A stretch of DNA of 64,000 nt, from contig NZ_JAAAUC010000003.1 of the NCBI RefSeq assembly GCF_009908165.1, forward strand, positions 352,963-416,962, in the 5' to 3' direction. Every line of letters begins with the position of its first letter. Positions within the stretch are counted from its first letter, which is position 1. Shown here in pieces: positions 8,171 to 17,974 of this stretch. The notes under the pieces were generated by a model that was not told where the DNA came from, ran no database searches, and worked only from the letters and a program-made list of their open reading frames with translations. The translations under genes were made by a program, and so were the position numbers. The DNA comes from Frigidibacter albus (GTDB lineage Bacteria; Pseudomonadota; Alphaproteobacteria; Rhodobacterales; Rhodobacteraceae).

Positions 8171-11100
8171 ATGTCGATCAAGGCCAGCATCTACCACCTG
8201 ACCCATTACAAATATGACCGCCCGGTGATCCTCGGCCCGCAGGTGATCCGCCTGCGGCCCGCGCCGCACAGCCGCACGCGGGTGATCTCGCATTCGCTGC
8301 GCGTCGGCCCGCAGCCGCATTTCGTGAACCACCAGCAAGACCCCTATGGCAACTGGCTGTCGCGCTTCGTGTTTCCCGAGCCGGTGACCGAGTTCAAGAT
8401 CGAGGTCGATCTGGTGGCCGACATGTCGGTCTACAACCCGTTCGACTTCTTCGTCGAGGAAGCGGCCGAGACCTGGCCCTTCGACTATCCCGAAGACCTG
8501 CGCGAGGATCTGTCGATCTACCGCAAGACCGACGCTGCCGGCCCGCTGCTGCAATCCTTCCTCGACTCGGTGCCGCGGGACCGGGTTCGCACGGTGGATT
8601 TCATCGTCGGCCTCAACGCCAAGGTCGCGCGCGAGATCGGCTATGTGATCCGCATGGAGCCGGGGGTGCAGACGCCCGAGGAAACGCTGCAAAAGGCGCT
8701 GGCCTCGTGCCGCGATTCCAGCTGGCTGCTGGTGCACGCGCTGCGGCATCTGGGGCTCGCCGCCCGGTTCGTGTCGGGCTACCTGATCCAGCTGGCGCCG
8801 GACCTCAAGGCGCTGGACGGGCCGTCTGGCACCGAGGTCGATTTCACCGACCTGCACGCCTGGGTCGAATGCTACCTGCCGGGCGCGGGCTGGATCGGGC
8901 TCGACCCGACCTCGGGGCTGCTGACCGGCGAGAGCCACATCCCGCTGGCCGCGACCCCGCATTACAGCAATGCCGCGCCGATCTCGGGCCTTGCCAGCTT
9001 TGCCGAGGTGGAGTTCGGCTTCGACATGAAGGTGACGCGGGTGGCGGAACATCCGCGCATCACCAAGCCGTTCTCGGATGAGAGCTGGGACGCGCTGAAC
9101 GCCCTTGGCCGCAAGGTCGATGAGCATCTGGCGGCGGGCGATGTGCGCCTGACCATGGGCGGCGAGCCGACCTTCGTGTCGATCGACGATTTCGAGGCGG
9201 ACGAGTGGAACACCGCCGCCGTCGGCCCGACCAAGCGCATGTTCGCCGACCGGCTGATCCGGCGCCTGCGCAACCGCTTCGCGCCGGGCGGCTTCCTGCA
9301 TTACGGGCAGGGCAAGTGGTATCCCGGGGAGAGCCTGCCGCGCTGGACCTTCTCGCTCTACTGGCGGGCCGATGGCCAGCCGGTCTGGGAGGACCCGGAG
9401 CTGATCGCCGATGAGGGCGCGCAGGCGGGGGCGACTCCGTTGCAGGCCCAGGAGTTCCTGCGCGAGATCGCGGCAGAGCTGGAGGTGGAGGAGGATTGCA
9501 TCCTGCCCGCCTATGAAGACCCCGCGACCTGGCTGGTGAAGGAGGCGAACCTGCCGCCGAACGTCACGCCTGACAACAGCAAGCTGAAGGACGCCGAGGA
9601 GCGCCACCGCATCGCCGCGGTGTTCGACCGCGGGCTGACCGAACCTTCGGGCTTCATCCTGCCGATCCAGAGCTGGCAGGGCAGGGCGTCTGGCCGCCGC
9701 TGGCGCACCGAAAAATGGCGCCTGCGCCGCGGCCATATGTTCCTGGTTCCCGGCGACAGCCCGGTCGGCTATCGCCTGCCGCTCGACTCGCTGCCTTGGG
9801 TTCCGGCCTCGCAATACCCCTACATCAACCCGGTGGACCCGACGGTGGAACGCGGCCCGCTGCTGCCTGTGACGCCCGTCGATCCCACCCGCCGCTCGCA
9901 GCCGATGTCGAGCTTCATTCCCAGCGGCCCGGGCTGGCAAGGCTCGCAAGGCAGCCCGGTGGCGGAGGTGGACGGCTTCATCCGCACCGCGCTGTCGGTG
10001 GAACCCCGCGACGGGCGGCTGTGCGTGTTCATGCCGCCGGTGGTGTCGATCGAGGATTACCTCGACCTGTTGCGCGCGGCCGAGGCGGCGGCGAAACGGC
10101 TGGGCCTGAAGGTGCATATCGAAGGCTATGCCCCGCCGCAGGATCCGCGCCTGAACGTGATCCGCGTTGCACCAGATCCGGGCGTGATCGAGGTGAACAT
10201 CCACCCCGCCCACAACTGGGGCGATTGCGTCGCCACCACCGAGGCGGTGTATGAGGAAGCCCGGCAAAGCCGGCTTGGCGCCGACAAGTTCATGATCGAC
10301 GGCAAGCATACCGGCACGGGCGGCGGCAACCATGTGGTCGTGGGAGGCAATACCCCGAACGACTCGCCGTTCCTGCGCCGGCCGGACCTCTTGCGCAGCC
10401 TCATCCTGCACTGGAACCGGCACCCCTCGCTGTCCTACCTCTTCTCTGGCCTGTTTATCGGCCCGACCAGCCAGGCCCCGCGGATCGACGAAGCGCGGCA
10501 TGATGCGCTTTATGAGCTGGAGATCGCCCTCGCGCAGATCCCCGCGCCGTGGCAGGGGCAACCGCCGCTGCCGTGGTTGACGGACCGGCTGCTGCGCAAC
10601 ATCCTGACCGATGTCACCGGCAACACCCACCGGGCCGAGATCTGCATCGACAAGATGTTCTCGCCCGATGGCCCCACCGGGCGGCTGGGTCTGGTCGAGT
10701 TCCGCGGCTTCGAGATGCCGCCGAACGCCAAGATGAGCCTTGCGCAGCAACTGCTGATCCGCGCGCTGATCGCCCGGTTCTGGGAGGCGCCGGCCTCTGG
10801 CACGCTGACCCGCTGGGGCACGCAGCTGGCCGACCGTTTCATGCTGCCGCATTTCCTGTGGGTCGATTTCCTCGATGTGCTGGCCGATCTGCGGCGGCAT
10901 GGCTTCGATCTGGACCCGGCATGGTTCAAGGCGCAGGCCGAATTCCGCTTCCCGTTCTGCGGCGAGGCGGAGTATGAGGGCGTCCATCTGGAGCTGCGGC
11001 AGGCGTTGGAGCCCTGGCATGTGCTGGGGGAGACCGGCGCCATCGGCGGCACCGTGCGCTATACCGACAGTTCGGTCGAACGGATGCAGGTCAAGCTGAC

Positions 11101-11497
11101 TGCGGCAGACCCCGGGCGCTATACCGTCACCTGCAACCGGCGCAAGATGCCGCTGCGGCCCACCGAAACGGCGGGCGTGTCGGTGGCGGGCGTGCGCTTC
11201 AAGGCCTGGCAACCGGCGGCGGCGATGCATCCGGTGGTGCCGGTTCATGCCCCGCTGACCTTCGACGTGTTCGACACCTGGTCGGGCCATGCGCTTGGCG
11301 GCTGCGTCTATCATGTCGCGCATCCGGGCGGGCGCAGCTACGACACCTTCCCCGTCAACGGCAACGAGGCCGAGGCGCGGCGTCTGGCGCGGTTCGAGCC
11401 GAACGGGCACACCCCGTCCGGCTACTGGCCTGCCGAGGAGGTGCCGCATCCCGAGTTCCCGATGACGCTGGACCTGCGCCGGTTGGCCGGGCTCTAG
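8171..11497 (+). CDS. Transglutaminase-like protein with DUF2126 domain
   Basis: 1108 residues. The N-terminal 290 form a transglutaminase-like thiol fold with a likely Cys in [17 protein letters not shown], His in [11 protein letters not shown] and Asp in GLDPTSG. The rest is DUF2126 ([58 protein letters not shown]). No signal peptide. The open frame extends far upstream, but the ATG at 8171 starts the conserved domain. It is first in a three-gene operon with an ATP-grasp/alpha-E protein and a second transglutaminase, a set predicted to modify or link peptides or a small molecule; substrate unknown. Confidence 0.9.
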   Translation: MSIKASIYHLTHYKYDRPVILGPQVIRLRPAPHSRTRVISHSLRVGPQPHFVNHQQDPYGNWLSRFVFPEPVTEFKIEVDLVADMSVYNPFDFFVEEAAETWPFDYPEDLREDLSIYRKTDAAGPLLQSFLDSVPRDRVRTVDFIVGLNAKVAREIGYVIRMEPGVQTPEETLQKALASCRDSSWLLVHALRHLGLAARFVSGYLIQLAPDLKALDGPSGTEVDFTDLHAWVECYLPGAGWIGLDPTSGLLTGESHIPLAATPHYSNAAPISGLASFAEVEFGFDMKVTRVAEHPRITKPFSDESWDALNALGRKVDEHLAAGDVRLTMGGEPTFVSIDDFEADEWNTAAVGPTKRMFADRLIRRLRNRFAPGGFLHYGQGKWYPGESLPRWTFSLYWRADGQPVWEDPELIADEGAQAGATPLQAQEFLREIAAELEVEEDCILPAYEDPATWLVKEANLPPNVTPDNSKLKDAEERHRIAAVFDRGLTEPSGFILPIQSWQGRASGRRWRTEKWRLRRGHMFLVPGDSPVGYRLPLDSLPWVPASQYPYINPVDPTVERGPLLPVTPVDPTRRSQPMSSFIPSGPGWQGSQGSPVAEVDGFIRTALSVEPRDGRLCVFMPPVVSIEDYLDLLRAAEAAAKRLGLKVHIEGYAPPQDPRLNVIRVAPDPGVIEVNIHPAHNWGDCVATTEAVYEEARQSRLGADKFMIDGKHTGTGGGNHVVVGGNTPNDSPFLRRPDLLRSLILHWNRHPSLSYLFSGLFIGPTSQAPRIDEARHDALYELEIALAQIPAPWQGQPPLPWLTDRLLRNILTDVTGNTHRAEICIDKMFSPDGPTGRLGLVEFRGFEMPPNAKMSLAQQLLIRALIARFWEAPASGTLTRWGTQLADRFMLPHFLWVDFLDVLADLRRHGFDLDPAWFKAQAEFRFPFCGEAEYEGVHLELRQALEPWHVLGETGAIGGTVRYTDSSVERMQVKLTAADPGRYTVTCNRRKMPLRPTETAGVSVAGVRFKAWQPAAAMHPVVPVHAPLTFDVFDTWSGHALGGCVYHVAHPGGRSYDTFPVNGNEAEARRLARFEPNGHTPSGYWPAEEVPHPEFPMTLDLRRLAGL

Positions 11498-11499
11498 CC

Positions 11500-13902
11500 A
11501 TGACAGGCCGCGTTGCCACGCCGCCGTCTGACCCCGTGGCCGCGCTTCTGCGCGGCTACGAGCGTTATGCGGGCGTCGCGGACGAACTGGTCGATGCCAA
11601 GGGCGAGATGCGCCCGGTCTGGCGGCCCTTCGTGCAGCATCTGGGGCGGCTGCCCCGTGACACGGTGGCGGCGCGCTTTGCCCGGGGAGACCAGTATCTG
11701 CGCGATGCGGGGGTGTTCTACCGGCTCTATGCCGAGAGCGGGTCGGATGAGCGGTCCTGGCCGCTGAGCCACGTTCCGGTGATCGTGCATGAGGCGGAAT
11801 GGGACGAGATTTCCGCCGGCCTGATCCAGCGCGCCGAACTGCTGGAGAAGGTGGCGGCCGACCTCTACGGCCCCAACAAGCTGGTGGCGGGCGGGCATCT
11901 TCCGGCGCAGCTGGTGGCGCAGAACCCCGAATGGCTGCGCCCGTTGGTGGGCGTGGTGCCGAAGGGCGGGCATTTCCTGCATTTCCTGGCCTTCGAGATC
12001 GGCCGCAGCCCCGACGGGTCGTGGTTCGTGCTGGGGGACCGGACGCAGGCCCCCTCGGGCGCCGGGTTCGCGCTGGAAAACCGGGTGGCGACCAGCCGGG
12101 TGTTCACCGACTTCTTTGCGAATGCCAATGTCCACCGCCTCGCCGCCTTCTTCCGCGGCTTCCGCGATGCAATGAACGGCCTGCGGCAGAATGAGAGCAC
12201 CCGCGTCGGCATCCTCAGCCCCGGGCCGATGAACGACACCTATTTCGAGCATACCTATATCGCCCGCTACCTTGGCTTCATGCTGCTGGAGGGCGAGGAT
12301 CTGGTGGTGCAGGACGGCGCGGTGATGGTCCGAACCGTCGCGGGCCTGCGGCCTGTCGATGTGCTCTGGCGGCGGCTCGATGCGCGCTTTGCCGATCCGC
12401 TGGAGCTGGACCCTTCGTCGCGCATCGGCACGCCCGGCATGGTCGGCGCGCTGCGCGCCGGGCAGGTGGCGATGGTCAATGCGCTTGGATCGGGCCTGCT
12501 GGAAACCCGCGCCTTCCTCGCCTTCCTGCCGCGGATCTGCGAGGTGCTGATGGGCGAGCGGCTGAAGCTGCCGAACATCGCCACCTGGTGGTGCGGGCAG
12601 TCGGCGGAACGCGCCTATGTGCTGGCCAATGCGGACCGGATGCTGATCGGCCCCGCCCTTTCGAACCGCCTGCCGTTCGAGGCGGATGGCGCCACCGTGC
12701 AGGGCCGCGCCTTCCGCCCCGGCGCCCATGCCGCCGTCAGCGACTGGATCAAGGCCGAGGGGCCCTCGCTGGTGGGGCAAGAGGCGGTCACGCTGTCGAC
12801 GACGCCGGCCTATGTGGAAGGCCGTCTGCGCCCGCTGCCGATGAGCCTGCGCGCCTTCGTGGTGCGCACGCCCGAGGGCTGGCAGGTGATGCCCGGCGGC
12901 TATGCCCGCATCGGGCGCACCAGGGATGCCAGCGCCATCGCCATGCAGCGCGGCGGGTCGGTCGCCGATGTCTGGATCGTGTCCGACAAGCCGGTGGAGC
13001 CCGATACCAACGTCGCCGCGCCGGAGACCTTCCGGCGGTCAGAGCTTGGGGTGCTGCCAAGCCGGGCGGCGGACAACCTCTACTGGCTTGGCCGCTATGT
13101 CGAACGGGTGGAAACGGCGGTGCGGCTGCTGCGCGCCTGGCATCTGCGGCTGGCGGAAAGCGGAACCGCCGACCGGCCGCTGCTGAAAAGCCTGGGCAAA
13201 TACCTCGCGGCGCATGGCTTCGATCCGGTGCAGCCGATCGCCGAGGCGCTGGCCGAACGGGTGGACGATGCCCGCAGCTGCGCCGGCAAGGTCCGCGACC
13301 GCTTTTCCACCGATGGCTGGATGGCGCTGTCGGATCTCGCCGCCGCCGCCTCTGCCATGCCGGGGCCGGACCAGGCGGGGGATGACACCGCCCGCGCCCT
13401 TGGCCAGTTCCTGCGCCAGATCGCCGGCTTCTCGGGGCTGGTGCATGAGAACATGTACCGCTTCACCGGCTGGCGGTTCCTGACCCTTGGCCGCGCGCTG
13501 GAGCGGGCGAACTCCATGTGCTGGACGCTGGCGACCTTTGCCGATGCCAAGGCGCCCGAGGGCGCGCTGGATCTGGCGGTCGAGGTCGGCGACAGCCTGA
13601 TGACCCATCGCCGCCGCTACACCGTCGCCACCAACCGCGCCACGGTGATCGACCTGCTGGCGCTGGATGACCGCAACCCCCGCGCGGTGTTCTTCCAGCT
13701 GGGCGAGATCCGCAACCAGATCGCCAAGCTGCCGGGCAGCGACGCCGCCGGCCCGATGCCGCAACTTCCGCGCCGGGTGCTGGAGCTGCATACCGGGCTC
13801 GCGGTGCTGTCGCCAGATGAGCTGACCACCGACGGGCTGCTGAAACTGCGCGGTGCCACGGCCGGACTTTCGGGGCTGATCGCCGACACATTTTTCGGCT
13901 AA
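11500..13902 (+). CDS. Circularly permuted ATP-grasp and alpha-E domain fusion
   Basis: 800 residues. Residues 1-470 are a circularly permuted ATP-grasp type 2 domain (former DUF404/407): YGPNKLVAGGHLPAQLV, then DRTQAPSGAGFALENR, and near the end VMPGGYARIGRTRDA. Residues about 515-800 are an alpha-E domain (former DUF403), beginning LPSRAADNLYWLGRYVERVET. These are often separate neighbouring genes, so the fusion supports joint action. The ATP-grasp part predicts ATP-dependent amide or ester bond formation. The gene begins 2 bases after the DUF2126 gene ends. Confidence 0.9.
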   Translation: MTGRVATPPSDPVAALLRGYERYAGVADELVDAKGEMRPVWRPFVQHLGRLPRDTVAARFARGDQYLRDAGVFYRLYAESGSDERSWPLSHVPVIVHEAEWDEISAGLIQRAELLEKVAADLYGPNKLVAGGHLPAQLVAQNPEWLRPLVGVVPKGGHFLHFLAFEIGRSPDGSWFVLGDRTQAPSGAGFALENRVATSRVFTDFFANANVHRLAAFFRGFRDAMNGLRQNESTRVGILSPGPMNDTYFEHTYIARYLGFMLLEGEDLVVQDGAVMVRTVAGLRPVDVLWRRLDARFADPLELDPSSRIGTPGMVGALRAGQVAMVNALGSGLLETRAFLAFLPRICEVLMGERLKLPNIATWWCGQSAERAYVLANADRMLIGPALSNRLPFEADGATVQGRAFRPGAHAAVSDWIKAEGPSLVGQEAVTLSTTPAYVEGRLRPLPMSLRAFVVRTPEGWQVMPGGYARIGRTRDASAIAMQRGGSVADVWIVSDKPVEPDTNVAAPETFRRSELGVLPSRAADNLYWLGRYVERVETAVRLLRAWHLRLAESGTADRPLLKSLGKYLAAHGFDPVQPIAEALAERVDDARSCAGKVRDRFSTDGWMALSDLAAAASAMPGPDQAGDDTARALGQFLRQIAGFSGLVHENMYRFTGWRFLTLGRALERANSMCWTLATFADAKAPEGALDLAVEVGDSLMTHRRRYTVATNRATVIDLLALDDRNPRAVFFQLGEIRNQIAKLPGSDAAGPMPQLPRRVLELHTGLAVLSPDELTTDGLLKLRGATAGLSGLIADTFFG

Positions 13903-13944
13903 GAAGGCGCGCGGACCTCTCCGCGAGGATTCAAGGCGGCCCCC

Positions 13945-14823
13945 ATGCTCTACGATATCACCGCCAGCATCGACTATGCCTATAACCAGCCCTCGGGCCT
14001 TGGCCGCACCCTGTTGCGGCTGCTGCCGGTCACCGTGCCGGGCGCGCAGAAGCTGATCGCGGGGGCGCTGACCACCGCGCCTGCCGCGGCGGAACGCATC
14101 GACCGGCTGGATTTCTTCGGCAATCCGGTGACGGAGGTGGCCTTCCGCGAGGCGACCCGCAGCGCCAGCTTCCGCATTCAGGCACGGGTGGAGCGCATCG
14201 CGCAGGCGCCCTCGCTGGACCTGTCGCCGCCGCTGAAGCGGCTGGCCCAAGAGCTGTATGATTTCGACGATCTCGGCCCCACCGCGCCGCATCACTTCCT
14301 GGGCCCGTCCGAGCGGGTGCGCCCCTCTGCGGCGATGACCGCCTATGCCCGCGATCATCTGGCCAAGGGTGAAACCACGCTGGCCGTGGTGCAGGCGCTT
14401 GGCGGCGCGCTCTACCGCGACATGCGCTTCGACGCCAAGGCCACCACTGTCGATACCGACCCGTCCGAGGCCTTCGCCGCGCGCCACGGCGTGTGCCAGG
14501 ATTTCAGCCATATCATGATCGCCTGCCTGCGCGGCATCGGCATCCCCGCCGGCTATGTCAGCGGCTACCTGCGCACCAGCCCGCCCAAGGGCGAGGAGCG
14601 GCTGGCGGGCGCCGACGCCATGCACGCCTGGGTGCGCGCCTGGTGCGGGGTCGAGGGCGGCTGGGTGGAGTTCGACCCGACCAATGACCTGATGGTGGGC
14701 AGCGACCATATCGTGGTGGCCGTGGGCCGCGACTATGACGACGTGGCCCCGGTCAAGGGCGTGCTGCGCACCGCCGGCCGCAGCGCCAGCGGCCACAGCG
14801 TCGATGTCATCCCGCTTGGGTGA
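13945..14823 (+). CDS. Second transglutaminase-like protein of the ATP-grasp cluster
   Basis: 292 residues: an N-terminal beta domain typical of bacterial transglutaminase-like proteins (MLYDITASIDYAYNQP), then a papain-like core with Cys in GVCQDFSHIMIACLRGIGIP, His in DAMHAWVRAWC and Asp in WVEFDPTND. No export signal. It lies 42 bases downstream of the ATP-grasp/alpha-E gene and completes the set. Such proteins may act as peptidases or amidases rather than true transglutaminases. The 3' end overlaps the converging amidotransferase gene by 17 bases. Confidence 0.9.
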   Translation: MLYDITASIDYAYNQPSGLGRTLLRLLPVTVPGAQKLIAGALTTAPAAAERIDRLDFFGNPVTEVAFREATRSASFRIQARVERIAQAPSLDLSPPLKRLAQELYDFDDLGPTAPHHFLGPSERVRPSAAMTAYARDHLAKGETTLAVVQALGGALYRDMRFDAKATTVDTDPSEAFAARHGVCQDFSHIMIACLRGIGIPAGYVSGYLRTSPPKGEERLAGADAMHAWVRAWCGVEGGWVEFDPTNDLMVGSDHIVVAVGRDYDDVAPVKGVLRTAGRSASGHSVDVIPLG

Positions 14824-15556
14824 GAGGGGCCGCTTGTCTGAACCGGGCTCGTGCTTGGCTGCGGTAGAACCGTGCGAATCCCGCGGCGATGCGGGGGCCG
14901 TCGAGCGCGCCCGGGAGTGAGGCGCGCGCCTCGGCGGCAATGGCGGGCGGCACCATGCTGCCATCGGGGCCGTCGAAGGTATCCGTGACATGCGCCGGCA
15001 GGAACTCCGGGTGGAACTGCACCGACAGTGCCGGGAACGGGTAGGCCAGCCCGCCATAGGGGGACAGCGCGTTGGCCGCCAACACCTCTGCCCCCGGCGG
15101 CGGCGCCACCACCTGATCCTGATGGAACGAGATGCTGGCGAAGGGCTCCGCCCCCCACAGCGCCGCGCCAGCCGGGGTGGGGCGGTGATCGTGCCGGCCG
15201 ATCACCCAGCCCGCAGCCGATTTTTCCACTTGCCCGCCATAGGCCGCCGCCATGATCTGATGGCCGAAGCAGACGCCCGTCACCGGCACCTGCCGGTCGC
15301 GCAGGTCGTGCAGCAAGGCCACCAGCGGCCCCATCCAGGCCAGCCGGTCATAGACCCCGGCCCGCGATCCGGTCACCAGGAAGCCGTCATGCCCGGCGGG
15401 ATCGGGGAGGGGGCCCGGCGCCGTCACGTCATGCACGGTGAACACCGCCTCGGGCATCGCCGGGGCCAGCCAATCGCGGAACATGTCTGCATAAGTCCCG
15501 TGCTGCGCCGCAAACCCGGCATCCGGCCGGTCGGTTTCCAATATGCAGATCCGCAT
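14807..15556 (-). CDS. Class I glutamine amidotransferase-like protein
   Basis: 249 residues with a free-standing GATase1 fold: FLVTGSRAGVYD, the nucleophile elbow GVCFGHQ (C96), and the His/Glu pair in VQFHPEF. It resembles the group that includes gamma-glutamyl-type hydrolases and GMP-synthase-like stand-alone domains; the amide donor or substrate cannot be told. GAGGG precedes the ATG at 15556. It converges on the transglutaminase gene with a 17-base overlap, so it is not co-transcribed with the ATP-grasp set though it may be related in function. Confidence 0.85.
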   Translation of the reverse strand: MRICILETDRPDAGFAAQHGTYADMFRDWLAPAMPEAVFTVHDVTAPGPLPDPAGHDGFLVTGSRAGVYDRLAWMGPLVALLHDLRDRQVPVTGVCFGHQIMAAAYGGQVEKSAAGWVIGRHDHRPTPAGAALWGAEPFASISFHQDQVVAPPPGAEVLAANALSPYGGLAYPFPALSVQFHPEFLPAHVTDTFDGPDGSMVPPAIAAEARASLPGALDGPRIAAGFARFYRSQARARFRQAAPLTQAG

Positions 15557-15727
15557 CGGTCCCTCACCCTTGATCCGCCGATTGGCCCCGCCGCGGCACG
15601 CGCTGTCAAGCCGCCCCCCCGAGTCTGCCGAAATGCGCTATAGCATGGTCCCGAATGTGCAATTTCAAACCGCAGCACCGGCCCCCATTGTTATCCTCGA
15701 AGCAATTGATGATTTGGGAGAGCCGAG

Positions 15728-16552
15728 ATGGCCACCAGTGATGCCCCCCTCGAGATCGGCCATGTCGCGCTGACCGTGCGCGATCTGGACGCCGTGGCCG
15801 CGTTCTATCAACGCGCCCTCGGGCTCGACCCCCTCTCGCAGGACGGCGAGATTGTCCGGCTAGGCACCGGCGACCGAACCCTGCTGGAACTCCGCCGCGA
15901 CCCCGCCGCCCGCGTTTCCTCGCCGCGTGAGGCCGGGCTGTTCCACACCGCCTTCCTGCTGCCCGCACGCGCCGATCTGGGCCGCTGGCTCGCCCATGCC
16001 GCCGAAAGCGGCCTGCGGCTGCAGGGCGCCTCGGACCATCTGGTCAGCGAGGCGGTCTATCTGGCCGACCCCGAGGGCAACGGCATCGAGGTCTATGTCG
16101 ACCGCCCCCGCGCCGAGTGGCCGATGTCGGCGGGCGGCCTGCAGATGGCCAGCGATCCGATGGATCATGCGGGGGTGCTGGCGGCGGCCGGGGGCAGCCG
16201 GTGGGCCGGCATCCCGGAGGGCTCGGTGGTCGGCCACGTTCACCTGCAGGTCGGCGCGCTGGACGCGGCCGAGGGGTTCTATGGCGAGACTCTGGGGATG
16301 GCCCTGACGGTCCGCTACCGGGGCGCGAACTTCTTCGGGGCGGGCGGCTATCACCACCATGTCGGTACCAATATCTGGAACAGCCGCGGGGCAGGGCGCC
16401 GCGCGCCGGGCACGGCAGGGCTTGCCGAGGTGGTGTTGCGGGCCGATCCGGCAGAGCTGGCGGCGATTGCCGTGCGGGCAGGGGTGGTCCCGGACGGGCC
16501 TGTGGCACTGCAAGACCCCTGGGGCACCGCGATCACCGTCGAGGCGAAGTAG
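15728..16552 (+). CDS. Two-domain VOC family (glyoxalase/dioxygenase-like) protein
   Basis: 274 residues with two vicinal-oxygen-chelate repeats. The first begins IGHVALTVRDLDAVAAFYQRALG and the second begins VGHVHLQVGALDAAEGFYGETLG. His in the two VOC starts and Glu in EGNGIEVYVDRP are possible metal ligands; the GGYHHHVGTNIW stretch is typical of CatE-like members. Possible activities are ring-cleavage dioxygenase or glyoxalase. A GGGAG ribosome site precedes the ATG. It faces the converging MarR gene, separated by 3 bases. Confidence 0.85.
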   Translation: MATSDAPLEIGHVALTVRDLDAVAAFYQRALGLDPLSQDGEIVRLGTGDRTLLELRRDPAARVSSPREAGLFHTAFLLPARADLGRWLAHAAESGLRLQGASDHLVSEAVYLADPEGNGIEVYVDRPRAEWPMSAGGLQMASDPMDHAGVLAAAGGSRWAGIPEGSVVGHVHLQVGALDAAEGFYGETLGMALTVRYRGANFFGAGGYHHHVGTNIWNSRGAGRRAPGTAGLAEVVLRADPAELAAIAVRAGVVPDGPVALQDPWGTAITVEAK

Positions 16553-16555
16553 CGC

Positions 16556-17014
16556 TCAGGCCAGCTTGCTCAGCAGGTCCATGAACCGCGCCTGTTCCGC
16601 CGGGGTCAGCGGCGCCAGCGTGCGGCGCGACACCTCCAGCGCCGTGTCGCGGGTGGCGGCAAAGGCGGCGGCACCGGCCTCTGTCAGGCTCACGGTCAGG
16701 CGGCGGCGGTCGCCCGGGTCGGGGGCTGTGGCGACCAGACCCTGCCGCGCCAGCCGGTCCACCACGCCCTTGATGGTGGCGCCGTCCATCGCCGTGACCC
16801 GGCCGAGGTGGTTCTGCGACAGCGGCCCCAGCTCGTGCAGGCGCACCAGCACGGTAAATTGCGTCGTGGTCAGCCCCGGGATCGCCTCGGCAAAGATCGC
16901 AAGGTGCCGCTGGTTCGCGCGGCGCAGCACGAATCCCACCTGATCTTCCAGCACATAGGTTTTTTCCGGGCTTTCCACGGGCTCGGGGATACAGGCCACG
17001 CCCGCGCCACGCAA
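16556..17014 (-). CDS. MarR family transcriptional regulator
   Basis: 152 residues with a winged helix: LTTTQFTVLVRLHELGPLSQNHLGRVTAMDGATIKGVVDRL and the wing DPGDRRRLTVSLTEAG. It is transcribed away from the long molybdenum hydroxylase/ABC transporter operon that starts at 17114 and is the best candidate for its regulator; ligand unknown. The 99-base gap contains a partly symmetric A/T-rich stretch (17043-17070) that may be the operator. Confidence 0.88.
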   Translation of the reverse strand: MRGAGVACIPEPVESPEKTYVLEDQVGFVLRRANQRHLAIFAEAIPGLTTTQFTVLVRLHELGPLSQNHLGRVTAMDGATIKGVVDRLARQGLVATAPDPGDRRRLTVSLTEAGAAAFAATRDTALEVSRRTLAPLTPAEQARFMDLLSKLA

Positions 17015-17019
17015 GGTTG

Positions 17020-17070
17020 TTGACAGGGGCCGAAGCGCGCCGCAATCTTGTTTCTATACATACGAATTGC
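17020..17070. promoter_or_regulatory. Divergent promoter/operator between marR and the catabolic operon
   Basis: The region has a TTGACA at 17020-17025 and an A/T-rich patch, CTATACATAC, around 17054-17063, framed by CAAT (17043-17046) and ATTG (17066-17069). This imperfect dyad is of a size bound by MarR dimers. The TTGACA is too far from TATACA to make one standard promoter, so the exact start point is unclear. Confidence 0.35.
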
Positions 17071-17113
17071 CCCCTGCGCAGCACGCCTTCCACCCAAAGG
17101 GACCGGGCCGGCC

Positions 17114-17974
17114 ATGACGGAAGCGACCAGCGACTACGCCCGCCCCACCGCGCTGCCCGAGGCGCTGGCGCTGCTGGCTGCCGGCCCCCGCACCGTGCTG
17201 GCGGGCGGCACCGACCTTTACCCCGCGACTCAGGCGCAACGGCTGGCGGGGCCGCTGCTGGACATCACTGCGCTGGACGGGTTGGCGGGGATCACGGCGG
17301 GGCCGGACGGTCTGCGCATCGGCGCCGGCACGACATGGACGGCGCTGGCCGAGGCGGACCTGCCACCGGCGCTGGTGGCGCTGCAACAGGCGGCGCGTCT
17401 GGTCGGCGGGCGGCAGATCCAGAATGCCGGGACCCTCGGCGGCAACCTCTGTAATGCCTCGCCTGCCGCCGACGGAGTGCCGCCGCTGCTTGTGCTGGGG
17501 GCGGAGGTGGAGCTGGCCTCGGTGCGCGGGGTCCGGCGCCTGCCGCTGGAGCGGTTCGTGCTGGGGGTGCGGAAGACGGCGCTTGCCGCGGATGAGCTGC
17601 TGACAGCGGTGCATATCCCCGCGGCGGCGCTGGCGGGCAGGTCGGCGTTCGTCAAGCTCGGGGCGCGGGCCTATCTGGTGATCTCGATTGCCATGGTCGC
17701 CGTGCGGATCGTGGCCGAGCGGGGGCAGGTGGTCGAAGCCGCCTTGGCCGTGGGCGCCTGCAGCGCCGTCGCCCGCCGCCTGCCAGCGGTGGAGGCGGCG
17801 CTGGTCGGTGCGCCGCTGTCCGAGGTGGCCGCGCGGATCACTGAAGCGGAGGTCGCCGCCGCCCTCTCGCCCATCGCCGACATCCGCGGCACCGCGGACT
17901 ACCGCCTCGAGGCCGCCTGCGTGCTGCTCCGCCGGGCAGTCACGCAAGCGCTGCCGGTGGAGGAACCCGCATGA
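17114..17974 (+). CDS. FAD-binding (medium) subunit of a xanthine dehydrogenase family enzyme
   Basis: 286 residues: the FAD domain of molybdenum hydroxylases with RTVLAGGTDLYPATQ for the pyrophosphate of FAD, QIQNAGTLGGNLCNASPAAD for the second FAD loop, and a C-terminal CO-dehydrogenase-type domain. It passes electrons from the Fe-S clusters of the partner encoded next. The ATG at 17114 starts the domain; an open frame from 17048 lacks homology. It overlaps the next gene by ATGA. First gene of the operon running to 35719. Confidence 0.92.
   Translation: MTEATSDYARPTALPEALALLAAGPRTVLAGGTDLYPATQAQRLAGPLLDITALDGLAGITAGPDGLRIGAGTTWTALAEADLPPALVALQQAARLVGGRQIQNAGTLGGNLCNASPAADGVPPLLVLGAEVELASVRGVRRLPLERFVLGVRKTALAADELLTAVHIPAAALAGRSAFVKLGARAYLVISIAMVAVRIVAERGQVVEAALAVGACSAVARRLPAVEAALVGAPLSEVAARITEAEVAAALSPIADIRGTADYRLEAACVLLRRAVTQALPVEEPA

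Noticed and set aside
8102..11449. 1115-codon minus-strand frame
   Set aside because: Antisense of the DUF2126 gene with typical shadow composition and no domain.
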